DNA from: Nocardia xishanensis NBRC 101358
GTDB lineage: Bacteria > Actinomycetota > Actinomycetes > Mycobacteriales > Mycobacteriaceae
Length of the DNA: 64,000 nucleotides
Assembly (NCBI RefSeq): GCF_001613365.1
Contig: NZ_BDCF01000002.1
Location: 310,001 to 374,000 of the forward strand
Reading direction: 5' to 3'
Positions 9,348-17,982 of the stretch are shown piece by piece (the first letter of the stretch is position 1; the number at the start of each line of letters is the position of its first letter). A model generated the notes under the pieces. It was not told where the DNA came from. It was given only the letters and a program-made list of their open reading frames with translations, and did no database searches. Both the position numbers and the translations under genes were made by a program.

Positions 9348-10394
9348 ATGTTCCTCGCACTCCGGGATCTCCGCGTCGCCCGCGGCCGTTTCCTGCTCAT
9401 CACCCTGGTCGTCACGCTGGTGGCGCTGCTGGTGAGTTTCCTCAGCGGTCTCACCGCCGGGCTCGCGCACCAGAACATCTCCGCGATCCAGGCCATCTCC
9501 GCCGAGAAACTGGTGTTCGCCGACGGCGGCGGTGATCCGTCCTTCGACACCTCCGCGCTGACCGAGCGGCAGGTCGACACCTGGCGGGCCGCCGCGCGCA
9601 CGGTCGACCCGGTCGGCATCGGACGCGCCGAGGCGGTCGGGTCCGGCGGGCCCGCCCGCGTTGCCCTGTTCGGGGCGCGGGAATCCACCGTCGGCAACCG
9701 TGCCGCAACCGAGCAGGGATCGGTCGTGCTCAGCGAAGGCGCGGCGCGCGAACTGAAAGCGGCAGCCGGCGACACCCTGCACCTAGGCGAGCGCGACTTC
9801 ACCGTGGCGGCGGTGCGCGGCGACGATTGGTACAGCCACACGCCGGTGGTCTGGATGACCGTCGAGGACTGGCGCTCGGTCAGCCCGCGCGGTGGCGCGG
9901 CCACGGTGCTCGCGGTCTCCGGCGTGTCCGACGCCGCGGGCGCGAACGCCGCCGCCGGCACCAGCACGACCAGCGTCTCGGGATCGCTGGACGCGCTCGG
10001 CTCCTATCGCGCCGAGAACGGTTCGCTGACCCTGATGACCGTACTGCTCTTCGCCATCTCGGCCCTGGTGATCGGCGCCTTCTTCACCGTGTGGACCATT
10101 CAGCGCACGCCCGACATCGCGACGCTCAAGGCGCTCGGCGCGACCTCGGGATCGCTGGTCCGCGACGCGCTCGGCCAGGCCGCCGTCGTGCTGCTCACCG
10201 GTGTGGCCGCCGGACTCGGAATCACGTTGGCCGCAGCGTCTTTCGTCGGCGATGCGGTCCCGTTCGTAGTGACGCCCGCGACCACGGTGCTGCCCGCGGC
10301 CGCGCTCGTGCTGCTCGGCTTGCTCGGCGCCGCGTTCGCCCTGCGCTTCCTGTTCACCACCGACCCGCTCGCCGCGCTCGGCGCGGCCCGCTGA
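9348..10394 (+). CDS. ABC transporter permease, FtsX/MacB fold
   Basis: 348 residues from ATG 9348, preceded by GGAGG. Topology is that of FtsX-family permeases: one N-terminal membrane helix (about 17-38), a long extracytoplasmic domain (about 40-235) and three C-terminal helices (about 240-340), with the conserved RTPDIATLKALGAT coupling-helix sequence between TM2 and TM3. The partner ATPase follows 14 bases after the stop. MacB-type transporters move lipids, peptides or toxins out of the membrane rather than through it. No substrate can be assigned. Confidence 0.9.
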   Translation: MFLALRDLRVARGRFLLITLVVTLVALLVSFLSGLTAGLAHQNISAIQAISAEKLVFADGGGDPSFDTSALTERQVDTWRAAARTVDPVGIGRAEAVGSGGPARVALFGARESTVGNRAATEQGSVVLSEGAARELKAAAGDTLHLGERDFTVAAVRGDDWYSHTPVVWMTVEDWRSVSPRGGAATVLAVSGVSDAAGANAAAGTSTTSVSGSLDALGSYRAENGSLTLMTVLLFAISALVIGAFFTVWTIQRTPDIATLKALGATSGSLVRDALGQAAVVLLTGVAAGLGITLAAASFVGDAVPFVVTPATTVLPAAALVLLGLLGAAFALRFLFTTDPLAALGAAR

Positions 10395-10408
10395 CACCGG
10401 AGCACCTC

Positions 10409-11131
10409 ATGACCCTCACTGTCGACGACGTCACCCTCACCTACCCCGATGGCGCGGACCGGCTCACCGCGCTCGACCACGTCAGCCTGCGCGTGGACGC
10501 GGGCGCCGTCGCCGCGATCACCGGCCCGTCCGGGTCGGGCAAATCCAGCCTGCTCGCCGTGGTCGCGACCTTGACCAGGCCCGACTCCGGCCGTGTCCTG
10601 CTCGAAACCGACTCCAAGGCAATCGATCTAGCCACACTCGGTCGGCGGGAGGCGGCCGCGGTGCGCCGCTCGTCCATCGGCATCGTGTTTCAGCAGGCCA
10701 ACCTCGTTCCCGCGCTCACCGCACTGGAACAGCTCGAGATGATGCACCACCTCGGCGGACGGGGTTTCGCGACACCAGCGCGCCGCCGCGAAACCCGCGC
10801 CAAGGCAAGGGAACTCCTGGACGCCGTTGGGCTGGCGGAGCAGGCGGCGAAGCGCCCCGCGCAGTTGTCCGGCGGCCAGCGTCAGCGCGTGAACATCGCC
10901 CGCGCGCTGATGAACGATCCGGCGTTGCTCGTCGTCGACGAGCCAACCAGCGCATTGGATTCCGAACGCGGCGCGGCGATCATCGACCTCATCCTCGCCG
11001 TCACCGACGACCACCGCGCCGCCACCCTGCTGGTCACCCACGACCGCACCCACCTGCCTCGGATGGACGCGGTCTATCGCATGACCGACGGCGCGCTCAC
11101 CCTCGACCGCACCGCCGAAGTCGCCGCCTGA
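10409..11131 (+). CDS. ABC transporter ATP-binding protein (LolD/MacB type)
   Basis: 240 residues. Walker A GPSGSGKS (39-46), Q-loop in VFQQANLVPALT, signature LSGGQRQR, Walker B LLVVDEPTSALD and switch LVTHD are all present. The VPALTALEQ sequence after the Q-loop is typical of the LolD/MacB/YvrO group. It pairs with the preceding FtsX-fold permease in a two-gene operon and is divergent from the two-component system that probably controls it. Cytoplasmic, membrane-associated as a dimer. Confidence 0.93.
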   Translation: MTLTVDDVTLTYPDGADRLTALDHVSLRVDAGAVAAITGPSGSGKSSLLAVVATLTRPDSGRVLLETDSKAIDLATLGRREAAAVRRSSIGIVFQQANLVPALTALEQLEMMHHLGGRGFATPARRRETRAKARELLDAVGLAEQAAKRPAQLSGGQRQRVNIARALMNDPALLVVDEPTSALDSERGAAIIDLILAVTDDHRAATLLVTHDRTHLPRMDAVYRMTDGALTLDRTAEVAA

Positions 11132-11238
11132 GCGGACGGCCGACAGCGCGGGAGCAGGTAAGGACACCGCTGCGGTGCATGCGGATCATAATGGGATTCA
11201 ATGGGATTCGACCGTTCGACGCGGTCCCCGGCGTCCGA

Positions 11239-12774
11239 TCAGGACGCCGCCGGAGACGCGACAGTCGTCGAACATCTGGTCACGGCGTGGGCCGCGCGGC
11301 CGCGTCTGGGATATGGTGTGTCGGCCGAGGCCGCGCGGAAAGATGCCTCGGGCCGGTGATTTCGCAGCATTCGCTCGTAGGTGCGCGCTGAGGCAGGCCA
11401 CGGATTGGTGACGCGCCCGGCCCGATCCTTGTACCAGCTCGGCCCGGCGACGGGCCACACCGTCTTGGCGATCGCCTGGTCGAGCCACCGCCGGTGTGCG
11501 CGCATCGCCTCCCCGTCGACTTCGATCGCCGCGACGCCGAGCCGGTCGCGCAAGCGCAGGCACTCGAGGATGTAGTCGATCTGACGTTCCTTCATGCCAG
11601 GGTTGCTGCCCGCGGGGTTGAACGAATTGGGCCCGGCGATCAGGAAGGCGTTGGGATAGCCGGGGACGGCCAAACCGAAGAACGCACTCGGGCCGGTGCG
11701 CCAGTGGTCGTGCAACACCGTCCCGCCGCGCCCCCGCACCTGGACCGGGACGAGGAACTCCGGCGCCCGGAAGCCCGTCGCGTAGACGATCACGTCGACT
11801 CGATGGCGGGTCCCGTCGGCGGTGACCACACCATCGCGGACGATGCCCGTGACCGGCTCGGTGACCAGATCGACATTGGGGCGGTTGAGAGTCGGGTAGT
11901 AGTGGCTATCGAAGATGATGCGCTTGCCACCGATGGGATAGTCGGGTGTGAGTTTCGCGCGCAGCGCCGGGTCGGAGACTTGACGGTGCAGGTATCGGCG
12001 GGCCAGCCACGTGGCAGGTCGCGCCGACCATCCGCGCCGCATGATCGGCGCCAGTACGGCGTCGGCGCCGTTTTCGAGCGCCTGCCGGTAAAAGTGGTGC
12101 GCGCCGGGCAGACTCAGACCCGCTCGGGCCAACGGCCCGAACTCGGTGGGCGGCTTCGGCAGCACCCAGTGCGGCGTGCGCTGGAACAGACGCACCCGCG
12201 CGGCGGTGGCCGCGAGAGTGGGCAGTATCTGAGCGGCGCTGGATCCCGAGCCGATCACCGCGATGTCGCGGCCTTGCAAGTCGTGACGGTGATCCCATTC
12301 GGCGGTGTGGAACGCGACCCCGGCGAAATCGTTTCGCCCCTCGATGTCGGGAAGATACGGACGGTGCAGCTGGCCGACAGCGAAGACGACCACGTCGGCC
12401 ACCGACCGGCCAATGGCCGTGGTCAGCTCCCAGCAGCCGCGATGCTCGAGGTAGGTGGCCTCGGTGACGGCCGCGCCGAGCCGCAAGTGCGACATGACGT
12501 CGCAATCGACAGCGACCTTGTGCAGATACTCGAGGATCTGTCGCTGGCCTGGATAGCGAATGCGCCTGTCGCGGTATGGCGCGAAGGAGAACGAATACAG
12601 GTGGGAGGGGACATCGCAGTTACAACCCGGATAGGTGTTGTCCCGCCAGACCCCGCCGAGGTCGGCGCTCTTCTCGAAGATCACGAAATCCTCGAAGCCC
12701 GCCCGTTTCAGAGCCACTCCCATCCCGATACCCCCGAATCCGGCTCCGATCACCGCCACGCGGCAATTCGACAT
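11239..12774 (-). CDS. flavin-containing Baeyer-Villiger-type monooxygenase
   Basis: 511 residues. N-terminal FAD-binding GAGFGG (10-15), ExxxxLGGVWRDNTYPG typical of class B monooxygenases, the BVMO fingerprint FxGxxxHxxxWD fully matched at residues 150-161 (FAGVAFHTAEWD), and a second Rossmann motif GSGSSA (about 175-180) for NADPH. Such enzymes insert oxygen next to a ketone to make an ester or lactone, or oxygenate N/S. Length is normal for the single-chain type. It stands alone between two unrelated blocks. Substrate unknown; link to the downstream catabolic island is speculative. Confidence 0.9.
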   Translation of the reverse strand: MSNCRVAVIGAGFGGIGMGVALKRAGFEDFVIFEKSADLGGVWRDNTYPGCNCDVPSHLYSFSFAPYRDRRIRYPGQRQILEYLHKVAVDCDVMSHLRLGAAVTEATYLEHRGCWELTTAIGRSVADVVVFAVGQLHRPYLPDIEGRNDFAGVAFHTAEWDHRHDLQGRDIAVIGSGSSAAQILPTLAATAARVRLFQRTPHWVLPKPPTEFGPLARAGLSLPGAHHFYRQALENGADAVLAPIMRRGWSARPATWLARRYLHRQVSDPALRAKLTPDYPIGGKRIIFDSHYYPTLNRPNVDLVTEPVTGIVRDGVVTADGTRHRVDVIVYATGFRAPEFLVPVQVRGRGGTVLHDHWRTGPSAFFGLAVPGYPNAFLIAGPNSFNPAGSNPGMKERQIDYILECLRLRDRLGVAAIEVDGEAMRAHRRWLDQAIAKTVWPVAGPSWYKDRAGRVTNPWPASARTYERMLRNHRPEASFRAASADTPYPRRGRAAHAVTRCSTTVASPAAS

Positions 12775-13104
12775 TCCGTTACCACCTCCCTTTCTCAGTC
12801 AGTCAACGTTCAGCTACCTGACTATTCGTGCGGCGGAATCGGGCGGATGGGATGAAGCTCACCCCCGCCCAAACAGACCGGACGGTACCGAAAAACAGCG
12901 GATACCAACGAGGTTGGCGAGCGCAGGAGGCGATACCAAGCGGACGATTGATCTCGACGGAGTTGGCGGGCTCTTGTCACCACATCCCACTGTGGCACAT
13001 CTTCGGCTAACCTCGAGTGGTGCGACTCCCGATGGTCAGCGTCGAGCCGCGCACCGCCGACAACGAGACGCCCGGCGGATTCCGTCGAGTGGGCGGGACT
13101 CCCT
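12775..13104. other. intergenic region, no feature seen
   Basis: 330 bases between the monooxygenase start and the SnoaL-like gene's stop. It should hold the monooxygenase promoter; no operator, hairpin or gene remnant was recognised. Confidence 0.5.
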
Positions 13105-13509
13105 TCACCGCACGCCGCGACGCGCCACCACCTTGCGGTAGCAGATGCGCCACCCCTGCGGTTCCCGTCGAAGCACGTCTTCGTACACCGCGGACGCGGT
13201 TGTCCCGTCCGCCGCGACCGCCAGCGCCTTCGAACGCGCCAGCACGTTCTCGCGATCCCGCCCGACGATGACGACATTGGTGACGTGATGCCCCAACGGC
13301 TGGTTCGTGTCGTCCTGAGCGCCGCGCGCCAAGTCCCGCATAGCCCGAAGTCCGTGCAGCGTGCCGTATCCGTAGTCCGTCACATCGAAGACCACGTCGT
13401 CGGCGAACACTTCATCGAGCCGATCCCACGCACGATCGTCGGCCAAATGCCCATGCAGCGCGATCGTTTCGTGGATCGCGACCCGGTCTTCGGCGGTGAT
13501 CTCCGACAT
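13105..13509 (-). CDS. SnoaL-like / NTF2-fold protein
   Basis: 134 residues with the alpha+beta cone pattern of the SnoaL_4 group: opening helices (EDRVAIHETIALHGHLADDR), then the DRLDEVFADDVVFDV motif, a central HHVTNVVI strand, and a final RICYRKVVARR strand. Members include ring-hydroxylating dioxygenase beta-like proteins, ketosteroid isomerase-like enzymes and many with no known activity. It is divergent from a TetR gene 136 bases away, which probably represses it. No catalytic assignment is made. Confidence 0.8.
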   Translation of the reverse strand: MSEITAEDRVAIHETIALHGHLADDRAWDRLDEVFADDVVFDVTDYGYGTLHGLRAMRDLARGAQDDTNQPLGHHVTNVVIVGRDRENVLARSKALAVAADGTTASAVYEDVLRREPQGWRICYRKVVARRGVR

Positions 13510-13645
13510 CTCGTCCCCTTTCAAAATCGGTGGGCCGACCCGGTGAACGCATCGCGCGACACGAAACGGAGGTGCCGCCCCATTTATCCGCCGGGTACGA
13601 TACGGGGCGCCCACCCCACTTAGCAAGAAGAAGGCGGTCGAACGG

Positions 13646-14227
13646 ATGGGAGAGAACCCCGGCTCACCGGGCCGCATGCGGGCCGACGCGCGACGCAACC
13701 GCGACAGACTGGTGACCGCGGCGAGTGCCGTGATCGCGGAAGCAGGCGCCGACGCGTCCCTGGAGGAGATCGCCCGCCGCGCCTGCGTCGGATCGGCCAC
13801 CTTGCACCGGCATTTCCCGAGCCGCGAGATGCTGCTGGAAGCGGTGCTGCGCGAACGCGTCGAGGTCTTGTGCGCCCGGGCCGAGGATCTACTCAGCGCA
13901 CCGAATGCCGGTGCGGCCCTGCTGATGTGGCTGCGCGATGTCGTGGCGCACGCGGCCACCGCGCGGGGGCTCGGACCGGCGCTGACGGGATACAAGTCCG
14001 ACCCGGAGTTCTCGCCGCACGCCATGATCAGGGAAGCGGCACGGCGACTTGTCGAGCGGGCCAGCGAAGAGGGCTCGATCGCCTCCGGCGTCACGGTCGA
14101 CGATGTTCTGCAACTGGCCAACGGCATTTCCCTTGCGACCGAATCCCTTCCCGATCCAGCACAACGCGCCGAGGCACTGATCGGCCTCGCCGCCAACGGA
14201 CTCCTGCGCCGTGCCGACGACAAGTGA
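13646..14227 (+). CDS. TetR/AcrR-family transcriptional regulator
   Basis: 193 residues. N-terminal HTH at about 15-60 with ADARRNRDRLVTAASAVIAE and the recognition helix in CVGSATLHRHFPSREMLLEAV. The C-terminal domain has a SBP/TetR_C-like helical pattern with a YKSDPEF segment. Transcribed divergently from the SnoaL-like gene and overlapping or abutting the VTT membrane protein downstream, so it likely regulates both (inference). The ligand is unknown. Confidence 0.9.
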   Translation: MGENPGSPGRMRADARRNRDRLVTAASAVIAEAGADASLEEIARRACVGSATLHRHFPSREMLLEAVLRERVEVLCARAEDLLSAPNAGAALLMWLRDVVAHAATARGLGPALTGYKSDPEFSPHAMIREAARRLVERASEEGSIASGVTVDDVLQLANGISLATESLPDPAQRAEALIGLAANGLLRRADDK

Positions 14228-14237
14228 CAGGTTCACC

Positions 14238-14966
14238 ATGACCGACGACAACGATTTCTCCCCCATCGGCAGGCGGCGGCACATCGTGCGGCTCGCGCTG
14301 TCCGTCGCGTTCCTGCTCGCGATGTTCTATCTCGTCGCGATCGCGCGAGTGATCGACGTCGAAGGCGCGCGCGACATGATCGCGGCGACGGGGCCTGCGG
14401 CGCCGTTGGCCTACGCCGTGGTGTCGGCCGCGCTGGGCGCCGTCTTCGTGCCAGGGACGATTCTGGCGGCCGGGAGCGGGTTGCTCTTCGGGCCGCTGAT
14501 CGGAACGTTCGTGACGCTGGGCTCTGCGGTCGGAACGGCGATCGTCACCAGCCTGCTCGGGCGGCGGGCGGGCCGCGAGAGTACGCGCGGGTTGCTCGGC
14601 GCCGAGCGCGCCGCTCGGATCGACGCGCAGATCGAACGGCGCGGCTTGTGGGCTGTCGTCGGGCAGCGCTTCGTTCCTGGCATCTCGGACGCGCTGGCAT
14701 CGTACGTGTTCGGCGCCTTCGGAGTTCCGTTGTGGCAGATGGTCGTCGGATCGCTCATCGGATCGGCGCCGAGGGCGTTCGTCTACACCGCGCTCGGCGC
14801 ATCGATCGGCGATCTGTCAACGCCGGTGGCCTATTCCGCCATCGCGGTCTGGTGCGTCACCGCGATCATCGGAGCCTTCGCCGCGCATCGTGGATATCGG
14901 AGCTGGCGGGGCCGTGGTGCGGGGACGGAGCGCGAAGCGACTGACGTCACGGAGTCGGTGGGCTGA
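14238..14966 (+). CDS. VTT-domain (TVP38/TMEM64, DedA-like) membrane protein
   Basis: 242 residues from ATG 14238; an upstream in-frame GTG at 14211 inside the TetR gene is the alternative. There are five to six hydrophobic helices with the VTT core: a re-entrant PGTILAAGSGLLFGP-like loop, the GSAVGTAIVTSLLGRRAGRE stretch and QRFVPGISDALASYVFGAFG, matching the F/PG... consensus of TVP38/DedA scramblase-like proteins. Those proteins are linked to lipid or undecaprenyl-phosphate movement across the membrane. Follows the TetR gene by 10 bases and is probably co-transcribed with it. Confidence 0.85.
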   Translation: MTDDNDFSPIGRRRHIVRLALSVAFLLAMFYLVAIARVIDVEGARDMIAATGPAAPLAYAVVSAALGAVFVPGTILAAGSGLLFGPLIGTFVTLGSAVGTAIVTSLLGRRAGRESTRGLLGAERAARIDAQIERRGLWAVVGQRFVPGISDALASYVFGAFGVPLWQMVVGSLIGSAPRAFVYTALGASIGDLSTPVAYSAIAVWCVTAIIGAFAAHRGYRSWRGRGAGTEREATDVTESVG

Positions 14967-15024
14967 AAACGGTGGCGAAGACGCCGCTCCGCTCGGCAGT
15001 TGGCCTTGTACCTTGGGATTCGAC

Positions 15025-15753
15025 GTGAGACTTTCCAGAACCCTGCGACCGGTAGACCTGGCCCGCGAGCACCGCCTGTCCGCCCAGGCCGTCCGCAACT
15101 ACGAAGACCTCGGCGCACTCCCGCCCGCCGAGCGCACCGACCACGGCTACCGCCGGTACACCGACCTGCACGCGAGGGCCTTGCGGACGTTCGTCGCGCT
15201 GCGCGCCGGGTACGGTCACCAAGCCGCCCTCGACCTCATGCGCAGCGCCAACCGCGACGACCGAGCGGCCCTCTACACCCGATTGGACGAACTACACGCG
15301 GGCTTCCTGCACGAACGCCGGACACACGCCGAGGTCGCCGCGGCGCTCGACGCACTGACAACCGCTGCGCCACAGAGGAATTACCCCGAACAGCTCACGG
15401 TCGGACAACTAGCGCACCGCCTCGGCGTCCATAGCGCGACGCTGCGGCAATGGGAGAAGGCCGGCATCCTGCACCCGCCACGCGACCGTGCCACCGGCTA
15501 CCGGACGTACGGCGGCGCCGACATTCGTGACGCCCACCTGACCCGCTACCTGCGCAAGGGTGGAGTGCCCCTGCGCCAGGTGGCGTCCTTCGTCCGCGAA
15601 CTACGCCAGGCCGGTGACACCGAACGCATGCGCACCGTTCTCACCGATTGGGGCGCACGCCTGTCCGCCCGCGGCCGCAGCGCCGTGCACGGGGTCGCCC
15701 AGCTCGACGACTACCTCACCGCGCTCGACCACGCCCGGTCCGAATCGCGCTGA
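15025..15753 (+). CDS. TioE-like regulator with two MerR-type HTH domains
   Basis: 242 residues from GTG 15025. Two MerR-like winged-helix domains are visible: one at about 7-75 (RPVDLAREHRLSAQAVRNYE...GYRRYTDLHARALRTFVALR) and one at about 125-190 (LTVGQLAHRLGVHSATLRQWEKAG...GYRTYGGADIRDAHLTRYL). The order matches the TioE family. MerR proteins usually act as dimers with one HTH each; two per chain suggests an asymmetric or extended operator. It ends at the base before the stop codon of the convergent downstream gene. Target unknown. Confidence 0.85.
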   Translation: MRLSRTLRPVDLAREHRLSAQAVRNYEDLGALPPAERTDHGYRRYTDLHARALRTFVALRAGYGHQAALDLMRSANRDDRAALYTRLDELHAGFLHERRTHAEVAAALDALTTAAPQRNYPEQLTVGQLAHRLGVHSATLRQWEKAGILHPPRDRATGYRTYGGADIRDAHLTRYLRKGGVPLRQVASFVRELRQAGDTERMRTVLTDWGARLSARGRSAVHGVAQLDDYLTALDHARSESR

Positions 15754-16320
15754 CTACTTCATGAGTCTCAGCAGGCCGAGATTCGGCTCGAGCGCGCCGT
15801 CCTGACCGAGCGCGAGAAAGTCCGCCTCCACCTCCGTGCGCGCGAGCTTCCCCGCACGCACCGCGCGGTAGCGCACGAACGACCAGAGGAAGACGTCGAG
15901 ATTGTCGAAACGGGTGCCGCCCTCGAGCACCTCCTCTTCGTGAAACCACACGGCCACTTGACCATTGGTCAGCACGCAATACAGATTGCCGCCGCCGTCC
16001 GCGCCGACCGAGTAGACATCGTCGTCGGTGAGCTCGGTCGTGTAATCCGAATCCAGCAGACCACAATCGTTTTCCGCGAAGCCGAAACCGTAGGACCAGT
16101 CGAAGATGTCCAAGAATTGCGGCAGTCGCCCGGAGCGGACGCGGCGGTCCAGCGCGGCCAGCGCCGCCGCGTCCGCGGGAGCGAGGCGCTCGAGAAACTT
16201 TGCGACGGGCCGGGTTTCCTCCGGGACGTCGACGAGGTCCGCATCGGTGAACCACCGCGCCAGATCGGCGTCGAGGTCACGGTCGGTGTAGCCGACCAGG
16301 TCGGCGAGGGTGATCGTCAC
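15754..16320 (-). CDS. SMI1/KNR4-like uncharacterised protein
   Basis: 188 acidic residues with no signal or membrane segment. The centre (DVYSVGADGGGNLYCVLTNG then VAVWFHEE) is the kind of strand pattern seen in SMI1/KNR4-fold proteins, where a GDGSGN...Y loop precedes a WFHE strand; the late LDVFLWSFVRYRAVR helix also fits. In bacteria such proteins often act as immunity proteins, but no toxin gene is adjacent. Stop codons of this gene and of the convergent TioE-like gene are directly back to back. Assignment is tentative. Confidence 0.6.
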   Translation of the reverse strand: MTITLADLVGYTDRDLDADLARWFTDADLVDVPEETRPVAKFLERLAPADAAALAALDRRVRSGRLPQFLDIFDWSYGFGFAENDCGLLDSDYTTELTDDDVYSVGADGGGNLYCVLTNGQVAVWFHEEEVLEGGTRFDNLDVFLWSFVRYRAVRAGKLARTEVEADFLALGQDGALEPNLGLLRLMK

Positions 16321-16329
16321 GCGGGGATT

Positions 16330-16760
16330 CTAGAAACACCGACCGACAATCGGGGACGCGGCGGGTGCGACGACTACACCGGCGCCGTCGCTTCGCGCGG
16401 GTGCGCCGAACCAGCACGAGAGGGCTTCGCGCAGGGTGCGCGCGGCGGTGTCGGTGGGTTCGTCGATCGTTGCGGCCCAGGCGATGTCGGCGTCCGGCCG
16501 GATGAGCAGGGCGTCGGCCGGGCGGTCATCCGTTTCGGCGGCCTGGAGGTCGATGCGATGCGCCAGTCTCGGGCGATCTCGTCGAGTTCGGGGCGGCGCA
16601 GCAGTTGCAGAATCTGTCCGCCGAGACCGTTCGCCTTCGGGATGTCTCGATGCTCCGGCCGCCGCTCGAGCACCAGTGGCCGCACTCCGGCCAGCCGCAA
16701 TCCGGCGGCCAGCATCGAACCGGTCGGGCCCGCACCCACAATGGTGCCAGGCGGCCAGAA
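16330..16760 (-). pseudogene. internally deleted FAD-dependent monooxygenase (PHBH/Rox-like)
   Basis: The N-terminal part reads GAGPTGSMLAAGLRLAGVRP plus LVLERRPEHRDIPKANGLGG, the FAD-binding start of p-hydroxybenzoate hydroxylase-type oxygenases. After about 50 residues and a frame change it jumps to ADALLIRPDADIAWAATIDE followed by AARTLREALSCWFGAP, the extreme C-terminus of the same family. About 350 residues, including the NADPH and substrate regions, are missing. Only 9 bases separate its stop from the start of the SMI1-like gene. Rifampicin monooxygenase-like enzymes have such ends, but the parent enzyme cannot be named. Confidence 0.65.
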
Positions 16761-16865
16761 CGATCAGGAATCGAGAAGCGCAGGTCACCGGGCCGTGGCT
16801 AACGTTCTCGGCATCGACATCCACCCGGCAGATCGCCGGGTCGCATGCCTTCGGAGGAGGACCCC

Positions 16866-17345
16866 ATGAACTGGAACAAGCGGATTCGGCAGACCCACCG
16901 GTGGTTGGCCATCGTCTTCACCACGACCGTCGTCCTCACCATCGTCGCCTTGGCGCTCGGGGGTCCGGTCTGGGTGTCGTATCTACCGCTGCCCCCGCTC
17001 GCGCTGCTCCTGTTCTCCGGCCTCTACCTTTTCGTATTGCCATATGCCGCCGGACGCAACCGGCAAGCCGCGGACATCCGCCCCCGGCAGACCACCGATA
17101 ACCGAGGTCGCTCGACGGCACAGTGGGTCAGGCAACTGCACCGCTGGTCGGCCATCGTTTTCCTCTCGACCGTCCTCGCCACCTTCGTGGCCTTGGCGCA
17201 GGAAGAGCCGATCGTCTGGGTGTCCTACCTGCCGCTGATCCCGCTCGCCGCACTCCTGCTCACCGGCCTCTATATGTTCGCACTGCCGTATGCGGCCAAG
17301 AGGCGCGGCGCCCGCCGTACACTTTCCGCTCCGGCCGACGCGTAG
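16866..17345 (+). CDS. membrane protein built from a tandem duplication
   Basis: 159 residues from ATG 16866, behind a strong GGAGGAGG. Two copies of one unit of about 65 residues: WNKRIRQTHRWLAIVF... and QWVRQLHRWSAIVFLST..., each followed by VWVSYLPL, a second hydrophobic helix and a LPYAA end. Each unit has two membrane helices, giving four in total, joined by a polar linker (about 66-82). The HRW motif and spacing resemble small actinobacterial transmembrane proteins of unknown role. No function is assigned. It is divergent from the degraded monooxygenase. Confidence 0.8.
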   Translation: MNWNKRIRQTHRWLAIVFTTTVVLTIVALALGGPVWVSYLPLPPLALLLFSGLYLFVLPYAAGRNRQAADIRPRQTTDNRGRSTAQWVRQLHRWSAIVFLSTVLATFVALAQEEPIVWVSYLPLIPLAALLLTGLYMFALPYAAKRRGARRTLSAPADA

Positions 17346-17358
17346 TCGGCGTACGCGG

Positions 17359-17982
17359 TCACTCCCCCCAGGGAATCAGCCCCGCCGCCAGCCGTTCCAA
17401 TTGCGTAGCGCCGCTTTCGCGCCGCTCGAGGGCGAACTGCTGTCCCATCGAATAGATCGGCGCGGCGGTTTCCGAGCGAGCCGCATGGTCGACGATCGCG
17501 TCGGTCAGTGTCCGCACCATCCGCAACCGCGGATAGGCGGCGTGAATCGCCGCTTGATAGCTCGCGGTCACCGGTGCGTTGAAGCCGATGTCCATCTTGC
17601 TGCCCTCGGCCGTGAGATAGGCCAGAAGACCACGGCGTTCGGCGATTCCGGGCGAAGTGTGCAATGCGATCGCTTCCCACACGCGATCGATATCCGCTTG
17701 CGGCACACCGTGTTCGGCGAGAACTTCGGCGGCGAGATCCGCGCCTTCGACTTCGAATCGTTCACGGCCGGGGGCCAGAGCACCGGTTCCGAGATCGTGC
17801 ATGACGGTGGCGGCGAACAACAGCTCCCGGTCATAGCCTGAATCACGGTGCAGGCCCTCGCGGATGGCGAGCAACTCGGCGAAGAAGAAGCTGCGGGCGC
17901 TGTGGTTGGCGATGGCTTCGGCCTCTGATCGTCGGACGATCGCGAGCGCCGCGCCTGCCATCGGTGTGGTGGGGAATTCCAT
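17359..17982 (-). CDS. HD-domain protein
   Basis: 207 residues from ATG 17982. HD metal-site pattern: an early NHSARSF histidine, then ATVMHDLG, then ALHTSPGIAE; these fit the H...HD...H order of HD phosphohydrolases in the cyanamide-hydratase-like subgroup. Length matches that subgroup (about 200-220). It probably hydrolyses a small phosphorylated or nitrile/amide compound; the substrate is unknown. It lies convergent to the duplicated membrane protein, 13 bases away. Confidence 0.8.
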   Translation of the reverse strand: MEFPTTPMAGAALAIVRRSEAEAIANHSARSFFFAELLAIREGLHRDSGYDRELLFAATVMHDLGTGALAPGRERFEVEGADLAAEVLAEHGVPQADIDRVWEAIALHTSPGIAERRGLLAYLTAEGSKMDIGFNAPVTASYQAAIHAAYPRLRMVRTLTDAIVDHAARSETAAPIYSMGQQFALERRESGATQLERLAAGLIPWGE

